Below are positions 1 to 8,695 of a stretch of 64,000 nt of DNA, in pieces. A model generated the notes under the pieces. It searched no databases and was not told where the DNA came from. It saw only the letters and a program-made list of their open reading frames with translations. The stretch's first letter is position 1, and every line of letters begins with the position of its first letter. The translations under genes and the position numbers were made by a program. Where the stretch lies: positions 269,556 to 333,555 of the forward strand of contig JANUBW010000012.1 of NCBI GenBank assembly GCA_024809215.1, read 5' to 3'. The DNA is from Niastella sp. OAS944 (GTDB lineage Bacteria > Bacteroidota > Bacteroidia > Chitinophagales > Chitinophagaceae).

Positions 1-1646
1 TCAACACCGGCATTGTTCATTGCACTCAAATACAGGTCCTGGTTAAACGAAAAAACCACATATCTTTCATCCGGCGACAAAACAACCTGTTGAAGGGGCC
101 AGAATTTCTCTTCTACATTTCTTGACCTTACTATATCAGTTGTTTTGTTGTTCTCCGGATCATAGGAAACAAGCTCCGGCCAGATCTTTTCCTCCCCTCT
201 TGCCTCCTTTGGCGTATATACAATATGTTTACCGTCACTTGAAAAAGCGGGGTTATTCCAAAGCGGAACGGTATCTGCTATTACCTGTACCTTTTTGTCC
301 GCGATAGATACAACCACCATCTGTCCATCACCAGGATGATCACGGAACGCCAGTCTGTTCCTTCCTTTTGCCACAACTATCCTTTTTCCATCGGGCGACC
401 AGGCAGGATGCATATACAGTGCCGCAACCGAAGTAAGTTGTTCGGGGATCATATCCTGAACAGATATACGCCATAAATGCCCGCCTTCCTTATCGTCCCA
501 GGTTACATACGTTATCCATTTCCCGTCGGGCGACCAGGCAGGCCAGAACTGATTGACCGCCTGATCTATCAATGGCTTCGGTATTCCGTTTGGCAGGTCC
601 ATTGTATAAATTTTACTCAAAGCGGAAAATATCAAACGTTTACCATCAGGACTTTTCTGAACCGAACGGATGTATTTTATTTTTAGCGAATCCAACGAAA
701 CGGGGAAAGTATTGTAGTTAAGCGGCCCCATTTCTATATTTGCCGAAGCTGTAAAAGGAATAACCTGGTCTCGCCCGGTTTTGATCTCTATACGGTGGAT
801 CTTTCCGCCATAACCAATAAATAAATACCGCGAATCCTTTGTAATGGAATAATGCTGTTCGCGCCATAACCAGGTTGGAACAAAAGGGTTCTTTATTGCT
901 AGAAGTAATTTTTCTTTACCACTGGCCACATCAACTGTCATCAAGCTATCGTATAAGCCTGACTGCTTTCTTACCATAAATGTGAACCATTGCAGATCGG
1001 GAGAAATTCGGGCGTTGGTATATTGTGTATATGGCCGGTGTAAATTCATTAATGTGGTATTGGCCCCCGAGAATCGATCACACCGGATGACTGCAGAAAC
1101 ATCTCCAGGCATCTCCCCTATATAATACATATATCTACTATCGGCGGAGAACCCGAGTACATATTTTATATCATCTGACAGCAATGAACTGTCACCTGAA
1201 AGCGTGTACATTGCCGGCTGCACGGCCACCTGTTTACCGTTGGGCAGCCAAATGGGGTTCATAACCCAGTTCTGCGGTTCATTTTCCCCGAATACTTTAT
1301 GAAACGTACCCGAAAGGTCCCGAACATGGGTGCGTATAAATCCTGACTCATCGCTTACATATGCTATTAACTTTCCATCGGGCGACCAAACCGGGCAATT
1401 GACCATCGCCAGCCCGTGTGTAAGTTGTTTTGCAGTTCCTCCTGTAACGGGCAAACTGTATAGCTGTCCCCAAAAGCTTACCAGCAGCGTCTTTCCATCA
1501 GGCGACACATCAACATCTGTGTAGCTTGATTCATTTGTATGAAAGCTAACTGTTCTAATTGGTGTTATTGGTAATTGCGCCGTTGCAACAAAAGTGAAAT
1601 TCAAAAGGAAAACGGTTAAACACAGTAGTGTTACTGTATATTTCAT
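1..1646 (-). CDS. PD40/TolB-like beta-propeller secreted protein, 3' part missing (possibly an amidohydrolase fusion)
   Basis: The frame is open from an ATG at 1646 to the left edge, about 548 codons, with no stop, so the C-terminus lies outside the window. It begins with a signal peptide ending near TFVATAQ. At least five repeats of the PD40 type (SPDGK, WSPDGK, SSDGK, SPDER) follow, so the visible part is a beta-propeller related to TolB and the Tricorn N-terminus. In Bacteroidota this N-terminal arrangement is often followed by an amidohydrolase domain in proteins of 1000 or more residues; that domain would lie to the left and is not seen. The start codon overlaps the stop of the upstream lipoprotein gene (ATGA), which implies translational coupling. 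It is the last visible gene of the efflux operon. The propeller call is firm; the enzymatic role is a guess. Confidence 0.8.
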   Translation of the reverse strand, partial: MKYTVTLLCLTVFLLNFTFVATAQLPITPIRTVSFHTNESSYTDVDVSPDGKTLLVSFWGQLYSLPVTGGTAKQLTHGLAMVNCPVWSPDGKLIAYVSDESGFIRTHVRDLSGTFHKVFGENEPQNWVMNPIWLPNGKQVAVQPAMYTLSGDSSLLSDDIKYVLGFSADSRYMYYIGEMPGDVSAVIRCDRFSGANTTLMNLHRPYTQYTNARISPDLQWFTFMVRKQSGLYDSLMTVDVASGKEKLLLAIKNPFVPTWLWREQHYSITKDSRYLFIGYGGKIHRIEIKTGRDQVIPFTASANIEMGPLNYNTFPVSLDSLKIKYIRSVQKSPDGKRLIFSALSKIYTMDLPNGIPKPLIDQAVNQFWPAWSPDGKWITYVTWDDKEGGHLWRISVQDMIPEQLTSVAALYMHPAWSPDGKRIVVAKGRNRLAFRDHPGDGQMVVVSIADKKVQVIADTVPLWNNPAFSSDGKHIVYTPKEARGEEKIWPELVSYDPENNKTTDIVRSRNVEEKFWPLQQVVLSPDERYVVFSFNQDLYLSAMNNAGV

Positions 1647-2044
1647 TCAATTAGTCTTTTATAAGATAAAGATTCTAAAGAAGGACATCCAAAATCCTGC
1701 GGGTTCACTATTTCTATAATATTAAACGAATCGCCGCCAATAACACCATCAGATGTTATTGAGTTAAATTCAAACCTTATCCATGTTCTATCGCCATCAT
1801 CCCCCGCATTCCACTTACCATTCAACTGTTTTTTATCGATTACGAATAGAAATGTATTATCCTCATTCAATGTTAGTTTAGAACCCACTAATAAAGGCGA
1901 AGCGGATGCCGTATCCTTATTTTTATATTCATAAACCTCATAATTACCTGTTACCGCTTTTTCATACTTATTTTTACAGCTCAAAACAAGCGCAGTTAAA
2001 ATAACAGGTACAAGCTGTTTTAGTAAATTATTCAGTCTAAACAT
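1643..2044 (-). CDS. small lipoprotein of unknown function
   Basis: A 133-residue protein with a lipoprotein signal (hydrophobic stretch ending LVLSC, lipid Cys at residue 23), so it is probably anchored in the inner or outer membrane. The mature part reads like a small beta-rich lipocalin-like fold (VTGNYEVYEYK, KLTLNEDNTFLFV, LNGKWNAGDDGDRTWIRFEF), the pattern of small Bacteroidota lipoproteins that measure a reference state against a strand-rich barrel. The family is not recognised with certainty. It starts 14 bp after the MlaC-like gene and its stop overlaps the next start by 4 bp, so it is co-transcribed with both. No catalytic residues are apparent. Confidence 0.75.
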   Translation of the reverse strand: MFRLNNLLKQLVPVILTALVLSCKNKYEKAVTGNYEVYEYKNKDTASASPLLVGSKLTLNEDNTFLFVIDKKQLNGKWNAGDDGDRTWIRFEFNSITSDGVIGGDSFNIIEIVNPQDFGCPSLESLSYKRLIE

Positions 2045-2058
2045 ATATTTCCAAAAAA

Positions 2059-2601
2059 CTATTGCTCCTTCCGCATTTCGTTTATTACATTGCTAAGGCC
2101 GCCTGCTTTTAATAATGGCCTTATCTTGTCATCACGAAGATTGGCCAGCACCGGGCGGTCGCCGGCAAAAGTGAAGTCTGTTACTTTCCAGCCCTTTTTG
2201 GTCTTTATCAGGGAATACTTCAATTTAACTTCCTGCTTTTTTAAGGGATTATCAATTTTGAATGTAGACAACAAGCCCGCTGCATCCTTATTTATTTCAG
2301 GAGCACCATAATCAATAGAAACGGCTTGTTTAAAATTATCATGGAGTTTTGAGAAGATATATTTCGAAACATATGAGCTTAAGAGGCTGGCAAATTCAGC
2401 CTGCTGCTGGTTTGTTGACGGTCCGGTATAATCTTCCAACAAAAAGGCCGACATACTGGCGATATCAATTTGCTTCAATGCCTCTGCATCATGGCCGTTC
2501 TTTATACTTTGTACCATGGTCTTTACTGTTACCAGAATGTCTTTGGGCGGTTGTATAGCCTGTAAAAATACCAGGAGCAGGAAATATTTGGCAAGGACCA
2601 T
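2059..2601 (-). CDS. MlaC/Ttg2D-like phospholipid-binding protein
   Basis: This 180-residue protein has a short N-terminal hydrophobic segment (MVLAKYFLLLVFLQA) that could serve as a signal peptide. The body matches the pattern of MlaC, the periplasmic lipid carrier of the Mla pathway: an early helix, a tyrosine-rich middle (SSYVSKYIFSKL), a strand block (KYSLIKTKKGWKVTDFTFAG) and the family-typical end RPLLKAGGLSNVINEM. Known MlaC proteins carry phospholipid between outer and inner membrane. The MlaD/E/F partners are not in the window. It lies 33 bp after the RND pump gene and 14 bp before a lipoprotein gene, so it is probably part of the efflux operon. The family call rests on motif recall without a search. 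Confidence 0.65.
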   Translation of the reverse strand: MVLAKYFLLLVFLQAIQPPKDILVTVKTMVQSIKNGHDAEALKQIDIASMSAFLLEDYTGPSTNQQQAEFASLLSSYVSKYIFSKLHDNFKQAVSIDYGAPEINKDAAGLLSTFKIDNPLKKQEVKLKYSLIKTKKGWKVTDFTFAGDRPVLANLRDDKIRPLLKAGGLSNVINEMRKEQ

Positions 2602-2634
2602 CGGTTTACAATTTTATACCTAAATATAGAATAA

Positions 2635-5600
2635 CTATTCAGATAACTTAGCCTCCTTCTTCCGCAACTCATCCAGTTTTCGTTTACCGTATGAAAAACG
2701 GGTAATAATGACAAATAATACCGGTACTATAAAGATCGATAATACGGTAGCCGATAGCATACCGCCAAAAACCGTCCAACCAATGGTTTTACGTGCATTA
2801 GCCCCTGCCCCACTGGCAAAAACCAATGGCAGTACACCCAGTATAAATGCCAGCGACGTCATAAGGATGGGCCGTAAACGCAGCTTAACCGCTTCCAGTG
2901 TAGAGGCAAGCAGCTCCTGGCCGCGATCTACACGTTCTTTGGCAAATTCCACTATCAGAATGGCATTCTTCGCTGCCAAACCAATGAGGGTGATCAGTCC
3001 TACCTGGGCATATACGTTATTAGAAAGTGTTTTTATAAATGTAAGGGTAAGTATGGCCCCGAAGGCGCCAATAGGTACCGCCAGCAATACCGAAAAAGGC
3101 ACCGACCAGCTTTCATACAACGCCGCAAGAAACAGAAACACAAACGCCACAGACAATGCGAAGATGTACACTGTTTTTGAACCGGCATTCACTTCTTCCC
3201 GGCTTAAGCCCGAAAATTCGTATCCATAACCGGTAGGTAAAACTTTATCGGCAACCTCCTGTAAAGCAGTAAGCGCTTCACCACTACTATAACCTTCTTT
3301 TGATCCGCCGTTTATTTCGGCACTCCTGAACAGGTTATAGTGCTGCACCAACGGTGCACTTTCGGTTGTAGTGTAGGTAGTAACAGCACTTAGCGGTATC
3401 ATATTCCCGGCCGTATTGCGCACATAATATCTTTGCAGCTCACTTATATCGCCACGAAAACTTGTATCGGCCTGGGCAACCACCCTAAAGTTCCTTCCAT
3501 AAATATTGAAATCATTTACATAACGGCTACCCAGGTACGTTTGCATGGTGCCAAAAACATCGGCTATCGAAACGCCCAGCTTTTTGCATTGCTCACGGTC
3601 TACATCAACCTTGTAACCGGGTGTTCGCGCTGTAAAGAATGAAAATGCCCGGTTTATCTCCGGCCGTTTATTGGCTTCCATTACAAAATTCTGCACCACC
3701 CGCTCAAAAGCTTTAAGATCATCGGTGCTTTCGCGTTGCTGTAGCTCAAAGGTAAAACCGGCGGTTTGTCCTAACCCCGGTATGGGCGGCGGTGGAATAA
3801 CAACAATATTCGCATCTTTGATGGCAGATAATTTCTTTTGTATTTCTGCAATAACGCCGTTTATCTGCAGGCGTGCATCTTTTCTTTCGTCCCAGGGTTT
3901 TAATTGTGTAAATACCGTACCTGCGTTCGATTTGGTTGAAAAGGTAACCACATTCAATCCACCCAATGCTGCATAGTGCGCCACAGCCGGCATGCTCTTT
4001 AATGTATTTTGAATGGTGTTCAATACTTCAATACTGCGGGTGGTGGAAGATGCTTCGGGCAGTTCGTAAGTAATGTATACCCGGCCTTCATCTTCTGTTG
4101 GAATAAAACCGGTTGGTTTACCTTTAAACAGCAGGAAGGTGCCTATTAAAAGACACAGCAGAAAGATAACCACATAGCGTGCACCGCCAATAAACCGTTT
4201 CACCCCACGGCCATATGATGCTGTTGTACGCGCAAACCATTCATTAAATTTAAAGAAGAGCCGGTTAAGCCCCCTTGCATCTTTATTAATATGGCTTGGT
4301 TTTAACAGCAGTGTACATAATGCCGGTGTAAGCGACAACGCAACAAAGGCCGAGATCAATACCGAAATGGCAATGGTTATGGCAAATTGCTGGTACAGCC
4401 GGCCTACAATGCCCGGTATAAAACCCACAGGAATAAATACCGAAGCAAGAATAAGCGCTATGGCAACAACAGGTCCCGATATATCGCCCATGGCATGTTT
4501 GGTTGCTTCGTGGGCCGACATCTTTTGCGTATCCATATAATGCTGTACCGCTTCCACTACCACAATGGCATCGTCAACCACAATACCAATTGCCAGCACA
4601 AACCCAAACAGGGTAAGCGTATTGATAGTAAAACCGAGGGGAATAAAAAATATAAAAGTACCAATGATACTAACCGGAATAGCCAGTACCGGGATCAACG
4701 TAGCCCGCCAGTTTTGTAAAAACAGGAATACCACCAGCACCACCAGCGCCAATGCCTCCAGCAGGGTTTCAACCACTTCATGAATAGAAACTTTTACAAC
4801 TGAAACTGCTTCAAATGGAATAACATAATCCACATCTGAAGGAAAAGATTTCTTTAACCTCGCCATTACATCATACACACCCTGTGCGGTTTCCAGCGCA
4901 TTACTACCGGGCGCCTGGTAAACAAGCAGGTACGAGGCCCTAAGACCATCTACATAAGAATTGTTTGAATAATTGAATTTACCCAGCTCTACCCGGGCAA
5001 CATCCCGCAGGTAAACAATAGAACCGTTTTGTGGGTTTGAACGTACAATAATACTTTTAAACTGCTCGGCCGAATTTAGCCGGCTGTTAGTGAACACGGT
5101 ATATTCAAAGGCCTGCACCGAACGTTGCGGTGGTGCGCCTACCGAACCGGCAGCCACCTGCAGGTTCTGCTCCTGCAGGGCGGCAACTACTTCATTGGCG
5201 GTAATACCTAATTGCGCCAGCTTATCGGCCTGCAGCCAAACGCGCATACTAAAATCATCTGCACGGGTAAATACGTCACCAACGCCTTTAACGCGCAGTA
5301 AAGCGTCTTTTACATATATATTGGTAAAATTATCGAGGAAAGAAACTGCGTGTGTTCCTTTTGGTGAAAACATAGCCACCAGCATTAAGATACTGGGGTT
5401 ACGTTTACGAACTGTAAGTCCAAGCCTTTTAACATCATCGGGCAATGCGGGCGTGGCCACGCTTACCCTGTTTTGTACATCGAGCGCAGCAATATCAACG
5501 TTAGTACCTACTTCAAAAGTTACGTTCATAGTGGTGCGGCCGTCACTGGTACTGTTGCTTTGCAAAAAAGCCATACCCGGCGTACCATTTATTTGCGTTT

Positions 5601-5799
5601 CCACCGCAGTAGTTGTGGTTTGTTCAACCGTTTGGGCATCGGCGCCGGTGAAAGCCCCGGTCACCTGCACCACCGGCGGTGTAATGTTTGGATATTGCGC
5701 TACTGGTAAATCACTCATCGCCAGCAAACCTGTCATTACGATCACAATAGAAATCACGATAGCTGTTACCGGTCGTTTAATAAATGTATTAGCGATCAT
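2635..5799 (-). CDS. RND efflux transporter, HAE1 (AcrB/MexB) family
   Basis: An inner-membrane proton/drug antiporter of 1054 residues, the usual length for the family. It opens with the classic MIANTFIKRPVTAIVISI first helix. The large periplasmic loops contain the porter signatures (PVAQYPNITPPVVQV, LRVKGVGDV). The TM4 motif GIVVDDAIVVVEAV carries the paired Asp residues of the proton relay, and the second half repeats the fold (LIGLAAKNAILIVEFA, ILGVLPLVFASG). It follows the adaptor gene by 34 bp and forms a tripartite pump with the adaptor and the TolC-like protein upstream. The substrate cannot be read from sequence; HAE1 members export hydrophobic and amphiphilic compounds. A long open frame on the opposite strand (5090-5806) is a shadow of this gene. 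Confidence 0.96.
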   Translation of the reverse strand: MIANTFIKRPVTAIVISIVIVMTGLLAMSDLPVAQYPNITPPVVQVTGAFTGADAQTVEQTTTTAVETQINGTPGMAFLQSNSTSDGRTTMNVTFEVGTNVDIAALDVQNRVSVATPALPDDVKRLGLTVRKRNPSILMLVAMFSPKGTHAVSFLDNFTNIYVKDALLRVKGVGDVFTRADDFSMRVWLQADKLAQLGITANEVVAALQEQNLQVAAGSVGAPPQRSVQAFEYTVFTNSRLNSAEQFKSIIVRSNPQNGSIVYLRDVARVELGKFNYSNNSYVDGLRASYLLVYQAPGSNALETAQGVYDVMARLKKSFPSDVDYVIPFEAVSVVKVSIHEVVETLLEALALVVLVVFLFLQNWRATLIPVLAIPVSIIGTFIFFIPLGFTINTLTLFGFVLAIGIVVDDAIVVVEAVQHYMDTQKMSAHEATKHAMGDISGPVVAIALILASVFIPVGFIPGIVGRLYQQFAITIAISVLISAFVALSLTPALCTLLLKPSHINKDARGLNRLFFKFNEWFARTTASYGRGVKRFIGGARYVVIFLLCLLIGTFLLFKGKPTGFIPTEDEGRVYITYELPEASSTTRSIEVLNTIQNTLKSMPAVAHYAALGGLNVVTFSTKSNAGTVFTQLKPWDERKDARLQINGVIAEIQKKLSAIKDANIVVIPPPPIPGLGQTAGFTFELQQRESTDDLKAFERVVQNFVMEANKRPEINRAFSFFTARTPGYKVDVDREQCKKLGVSIADVFGTMQTYLGSRYVNDFNIYGRNFRVVAQADTSFRGDISELQRYYVRNTAGNMIPLSAVTTYTTTESAPLVQHYNLFRSAEINGGSKEGYSSGEALTALQEVADKVLPTGYGYEFSGLSREEVNAGSKTVYIFALSVAFVFLFLAALYESWSVPFSVLLAVPIGAFGAILTLTFIKTLSNNVYAQVGLITLIGLAAKNAILIVEFAKERVDRGQELLASTLEAVKLRLRPILMTSLAFILGVLPLVFASGAGANARKTIGWTVFGGMLSATVLSIFIVPVLFVIITRFSYGKRKLDELRKKEAKLSE

Positions 5800-5833
5800 A
5801 TTGTAGCTTCTTGAAAGTGTTCAATACTCTATA

Positions 5834-6973
5834 TTATTTCGCTGCGGTAGGTGGCGTTGGTGTTGCCTGGCCAATCTGCACCGGCGACCCTTCCTTTAAC
5901 TTTTGCAGGCCATCGGTAATGATCTGTTCGCCTTCGTTCAGTCCATCATTCACCACAATATGGCTGCCTATTTTAGCACCCAGGTTTACCTTTTTTTGAT
6001 GGGCCGCCTTGCCATCGGTAGTGTATACAAAGTATTCACCCATTTGCTCTACAACGGCTTTTTGTGGTATCAGTAATTTTTCGGTATTCGCATTGTTCAA
6101 CACCTGTACATTGGCAGTCATGCCGGCTTTGAGGTTGTTTTGTTTATTGGAGAAAACCAGCCGGGCTTTTATAGTACCTGTTTGCGGGTCAACAGCCCGG
6201 TCAATTAAATAGATCTGGCCGGGGAAAGGATATGTTTCCTGGCCTGGCAGTATAAGCCTGAATGTAGAATCTTTTGCATTGGCATTTTTCTTTTGCAGTT
6301 GCGTAAACCGGTAAAGGTCTTTTTGATCTATGGCCAGGTCAACAGCCATGGGGTCATCGGAAGAAATGGTATTAAGTAATGTTTGCCCTGCCGAAACTGC
6401 GGTACCCAGTTTGGCTTGTGAAATACCAATAGTACCATCGAAGGGGGCATATATAGTGGTGTAACGTAAACCGGTTTGAACACTTTCCACATTGGCTTTG
6501 GCAGCGGTTACCTGTTTTTTTGCAGCTTCAAGAGCGGCATCGGCATAATCAACCTGTTGTTTGGCAATGGCGTCGTGCTTTTCCAATTCATGATAACGGT
6601 CGGCGTCTTTTTGCGCTTTCATTAAATTGGTTTCCTGAACCTGTAAACTGGCCTGTGCCTGCTGGTAATTAGCCATATACTGCTGCCTGTCTATAGCATA
6701 TAATTTCTGGCCTTTTTTTACCCGGCTGCCATCTTTAAAAAATATACCGGTAAGATATCCATTCACCTGTGGCCGCAGGTCAACCTGGTTCAGCGCTGTT
6801 ACCGTTGCCGGATACTGATCGTAATAGGCAGCCTTGCCTTTGGCTACCGTATATACATTTACAGCAACAGGTGGTGGCGCAGCGGGTTGGGTACTGGCTT
6901 TATCATCTTTACACGCCGGCAAAAACAAAGCGGCACTGATAATAATTATTGCCCATGAAAGCTGAGAATTCAT
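5834..6973 (-). CDS. RND periplasmic adaptor subunit (AcrA/MexA type), lipoprotein
   Basis: A 379-residue membrane fusion protein that links the RND pump to the outer-membrane channel. It has a lipoprotein signal with Cys21 (FLPAC). The half-motif VDLRPQVNGYLTGIFFKDGSRVKKGQ marks the lipoyl domain, a coiled-coil hairpin spans about residues 100-165, and YTTIYAPFDGTIGISQAKLGTAVSAGQ closes the lipoyl half. Beta-barrel and membrane-proximal domains follow. The end is Pro/Thr/Ala rich. It sits between the channel and pump genes. Its start codon is directly preceded by a run of tandem 8-bp repeats (6974-7005), so the ribosome binding region is repeat-derived. The start was kept because the signal peptide fits. 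Confidence 0.95.
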   Translation of the reverse strand: MNSQLSWAIIIISAALFLPACKDDKASTQPAAPPPVAVNVYTVAKGKAAYYDQYPATVTALNQVDLRPQVNGYLTGIFFKDGSRVKKGQKLYAIDRQQYMANYQQAQASLQVQETNLMKAQKDADRYHELEKHDAIAKQQVDYADAALEAAKKQVTAAKANVESVQTGLRYTTIYAPFDGTIGISQAKLGTAVSAGQTLLNTISSDDPMAVDLAIDQKDLYRFTQLQKKNANAKDSTFRLILPGQETYPFPGQIYLIDRAVDPQTGTIKARLVFSNKQNNLKAGMTANVQVLNNANTEKLLIPQKAVVEQMGEYFVYTTDGKAAHQKKVNLGAKIGSHIVVNDGLNEGEQIITDGLQKLKEGSPVQIGQATPTPPTAAK

Positions 6974-7104
6974 AATGTGCTAATTTGATAATTTGCTAAT
7001 GTGATAATGCTTTATATTTCAGTACTCCGCTATAATTCGGCAGTTCTGCTTACTCAGCAGTTCTGCATTTTTAATTAGCTAATTAGCCCATTAGCTAATT
7101 AGTT
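6974..7104. repeat. tandem octamer repeats in the tolC-acrA gap
   Basis: Two runs of 8-bp units lie here. The first (6974-7005) reads AATGTGCT, AATTTGAT, AATTTGCT, AATGTGAT and abuts the adaptor ATG. The second (7073-7104) reads AATTAGCT, AATTAGCC, CATTAGCT, AATTAGTT and overlaps the 3' end of the TolC-like gene (stop at 7095-7097). Between them, GCAGTTCTGC occurs twice. The first run resembles the octamers upstream of the symporter fusion (54770-54809). Copy number could alter initiation or mRNA structure; that is inference. Confidence 0.75.
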
Positions 7105-8438
7105 TTCAGGGTCCCGAGTGCTTTTTCAATATCTATTTTACTTGATAGTACCTGGTATAATGAATTGTAATAATTCAGTTGGGTAGTGTGCAAATCGGTT
7201 TCAGCAATAATAACTTCCAGATAAGTTTTAACACCCGATTTGTATTGCAATTGCAGGGTGTTATATACATCACTGGCCATCTCAAGATTTTCCTTCTGCG
7301 CATAAAAATCACTGAGGTTACTTTTATAAGTGGCCATTGCCTGGCTGTACTGGGTGTTGATGTTATTTTTAAGATCGGCCAGCTCCAAGTCACTTCGCTT
7401 TAATTGCAGGTTCGCCTGCCTTATATTCCACGTTCGTTTGCCGCCCTGAAAAAGCGGCCATGCAAATTGCAGGCCTATATATGAATTGGGGAATGAATGA
7501 TCATACAATTTGCCAAACTCATCATTCTGATAAACGATATTATAATAACCAAATGCCGAAAGGGTGGGAATATAACTCCACTGGTTGTATTTCACATTGG
7601 CCTGCAGCAGTCTTTGCCGGGTTTGCAGTTGCTGAAATTCTATCCGGCTATCGTATTGTATTTTTTGTAACGTGTCAAATGCGATCTCACCTTCCATATG
7701 GGTAGTATCGAATGATAACAGCAATGGCTGTTCAACCGGATATCCCATTTGCTGCTTCAGGTAGGCATACCGTGCAGCCAGCAATTCCTGGGCCGCCTTG
7801 TGATCGGCCTTTGCATTGTTCAAAGAAATAGTAGCCCTTTTATAATCGATCTTATCTGCCACCCCACTCTGGTATTGATAATAAGCATCTTTCAAACTTC
7901 TGTCGAGGCGGGTAATGGTTTCTCCCAACACTTTTATTTGTTGCTGGGTAAGCAGCACATCGTAAAATGCTTTTGAAATAGCGGCAGCAACATCTATTTT
8001 GGTAGCGGCTGTAGTTTGACGGGCCTGCAGGCGAACATCGCGTGCCGTTCGGCTTGCCAGCAATACATCGCGATTAAAAATGGTTTGTGTTAATATAAGC
8101 TGGGGCGTCGATAAGTTGTGGACCCCGGTTTGTACTTCACGTTTGGGTGCGTTTGGATCGGTAAAGTCGGGGAAAATAGAAACCGGCATTTTAAGGTAAT
8201 GCTGAAAGTTGGCCGTTATATTTAGTTGCGGGTACCAGTCGGCCAGTTTGTTCTTAATAGTAGTTTCGGTGATCTCCTCATCGATCATCGAAGCCCGAAT
8301 TACAGGCTGATGTTCTAACCCATACCGGATACAATTGGACAGGGTCGCTTCCTTCAGCGAGCTATCGGTAACAGCCTGCGGGTACAATAACAAAGGGTAC
8401 AGTATCAGCAACAGCAGTAGAGTAAAAACACCTTTCAT
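7095..8438 (-). CDS. TolC-family outer membrane efflux protein
   Basis: A 447-residue outer-membrane channel protein with a signal peptide (LLLLLILYPLLLYPQA). Two OEP repeats are visible. The first has IRYGLEHQPVIRASMIDEEI and long alpha-helical segments near residues 150-230. The second has IRQANLQLKRSDLELADLKNNINTQY and the closing helix ending SKIDIEKALGTL. The length and repeat pattern fit TolC/OprM relatives that form the exit duct of tripartite pumps. It is the first gene of the efflux operon, 121 bp before the adaptor. Upstream (8480-8556) are three imperfect direct repeats that may be regulator sites. Confidence 0.93.
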   Translation of the reverse strand: MKGVFTLLLLLILYPLLLYPQAVTDSSLKEATLSNCIRYGLEHQPVIRASMIDEEITETTIKNKLADWYPQLNITANFQHYLKMPVSIFPDFTDPNAPKREVQTGVHNLSTPQLILTQTIFNRDVLLASRTARDVRLQARQTTAATKIDVAAAISKAFYDVLLTQQQIKVLGETITRLDRSLKDAYYQYQSGVADKIDYKRATISLNNAKADHKAAQELLAARYAYLKQQMGYPVEQPLLLSFDTTHMEGEIAFDTLQKIQYDSRIEFQQLQTRQRLLQANVKYNQWSYIPTLSAFGYYNIVYQNDEFGKLYDHSFPNSYIGLQFAWPLFQGGKRTWNIRQANLQLKRSDLELADLKNNINTQYSQAMATYKSNLSDFYAQKENLEMASDVYNTLQLQYKSGVKTYLEVIIAETDLHTTQLNYYNSLYQVLSSKIDIEKALGTLKTN

Positions 8439-8479
8439 AGATTGAATAATAAAAGATGATCAAATAACGGCTAAAGTTT

Positions 8480-8556
8480 GGGCAGGAATAAAAACGGCGG
8501 GCAGGAGTAAAATCGGTCGGTAAAATTATTGGTTATTGACAAACGGGCAGGACAAA
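8480..8556. promoter_or_regulatory. three imperfect direct repeats upstream of the efflux operon
   Basis: GGGCAGGA(A/G)TAAAA occurs at 8480 and 8499, a spacing of 19 bp, and a weaker copy (GGGCAGGACAAAA) lies at 8545. All are 40-120 bp upstream of the TolC-like start codon. Spacing near two helical turns is what a dimeric regulator binding direct repeats would need. No regulator is assigned. Confidence 0.4.
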
Positions 8557-8695
8557 AGTTGTCATTCAGTCATTAACAACAGATTAAAATTACTAAAGTA
8601 AATTAATAAATCCTTACATATTTACCCTGCAGAAGGGCACTGGTGGGAATATAGGTCAGTTTTACCTATAAAAATGAATGGAGCACACGTCCTTA

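Noticed and set aside
5090..5806. A 238-codon open frame opposite the RND pump gene
   Set aside because: It is antisense to a strongly conserved RND coding region, has low-complexity Ser/Thr/Val composition and no family pattern; it is a shadow of codon usage.
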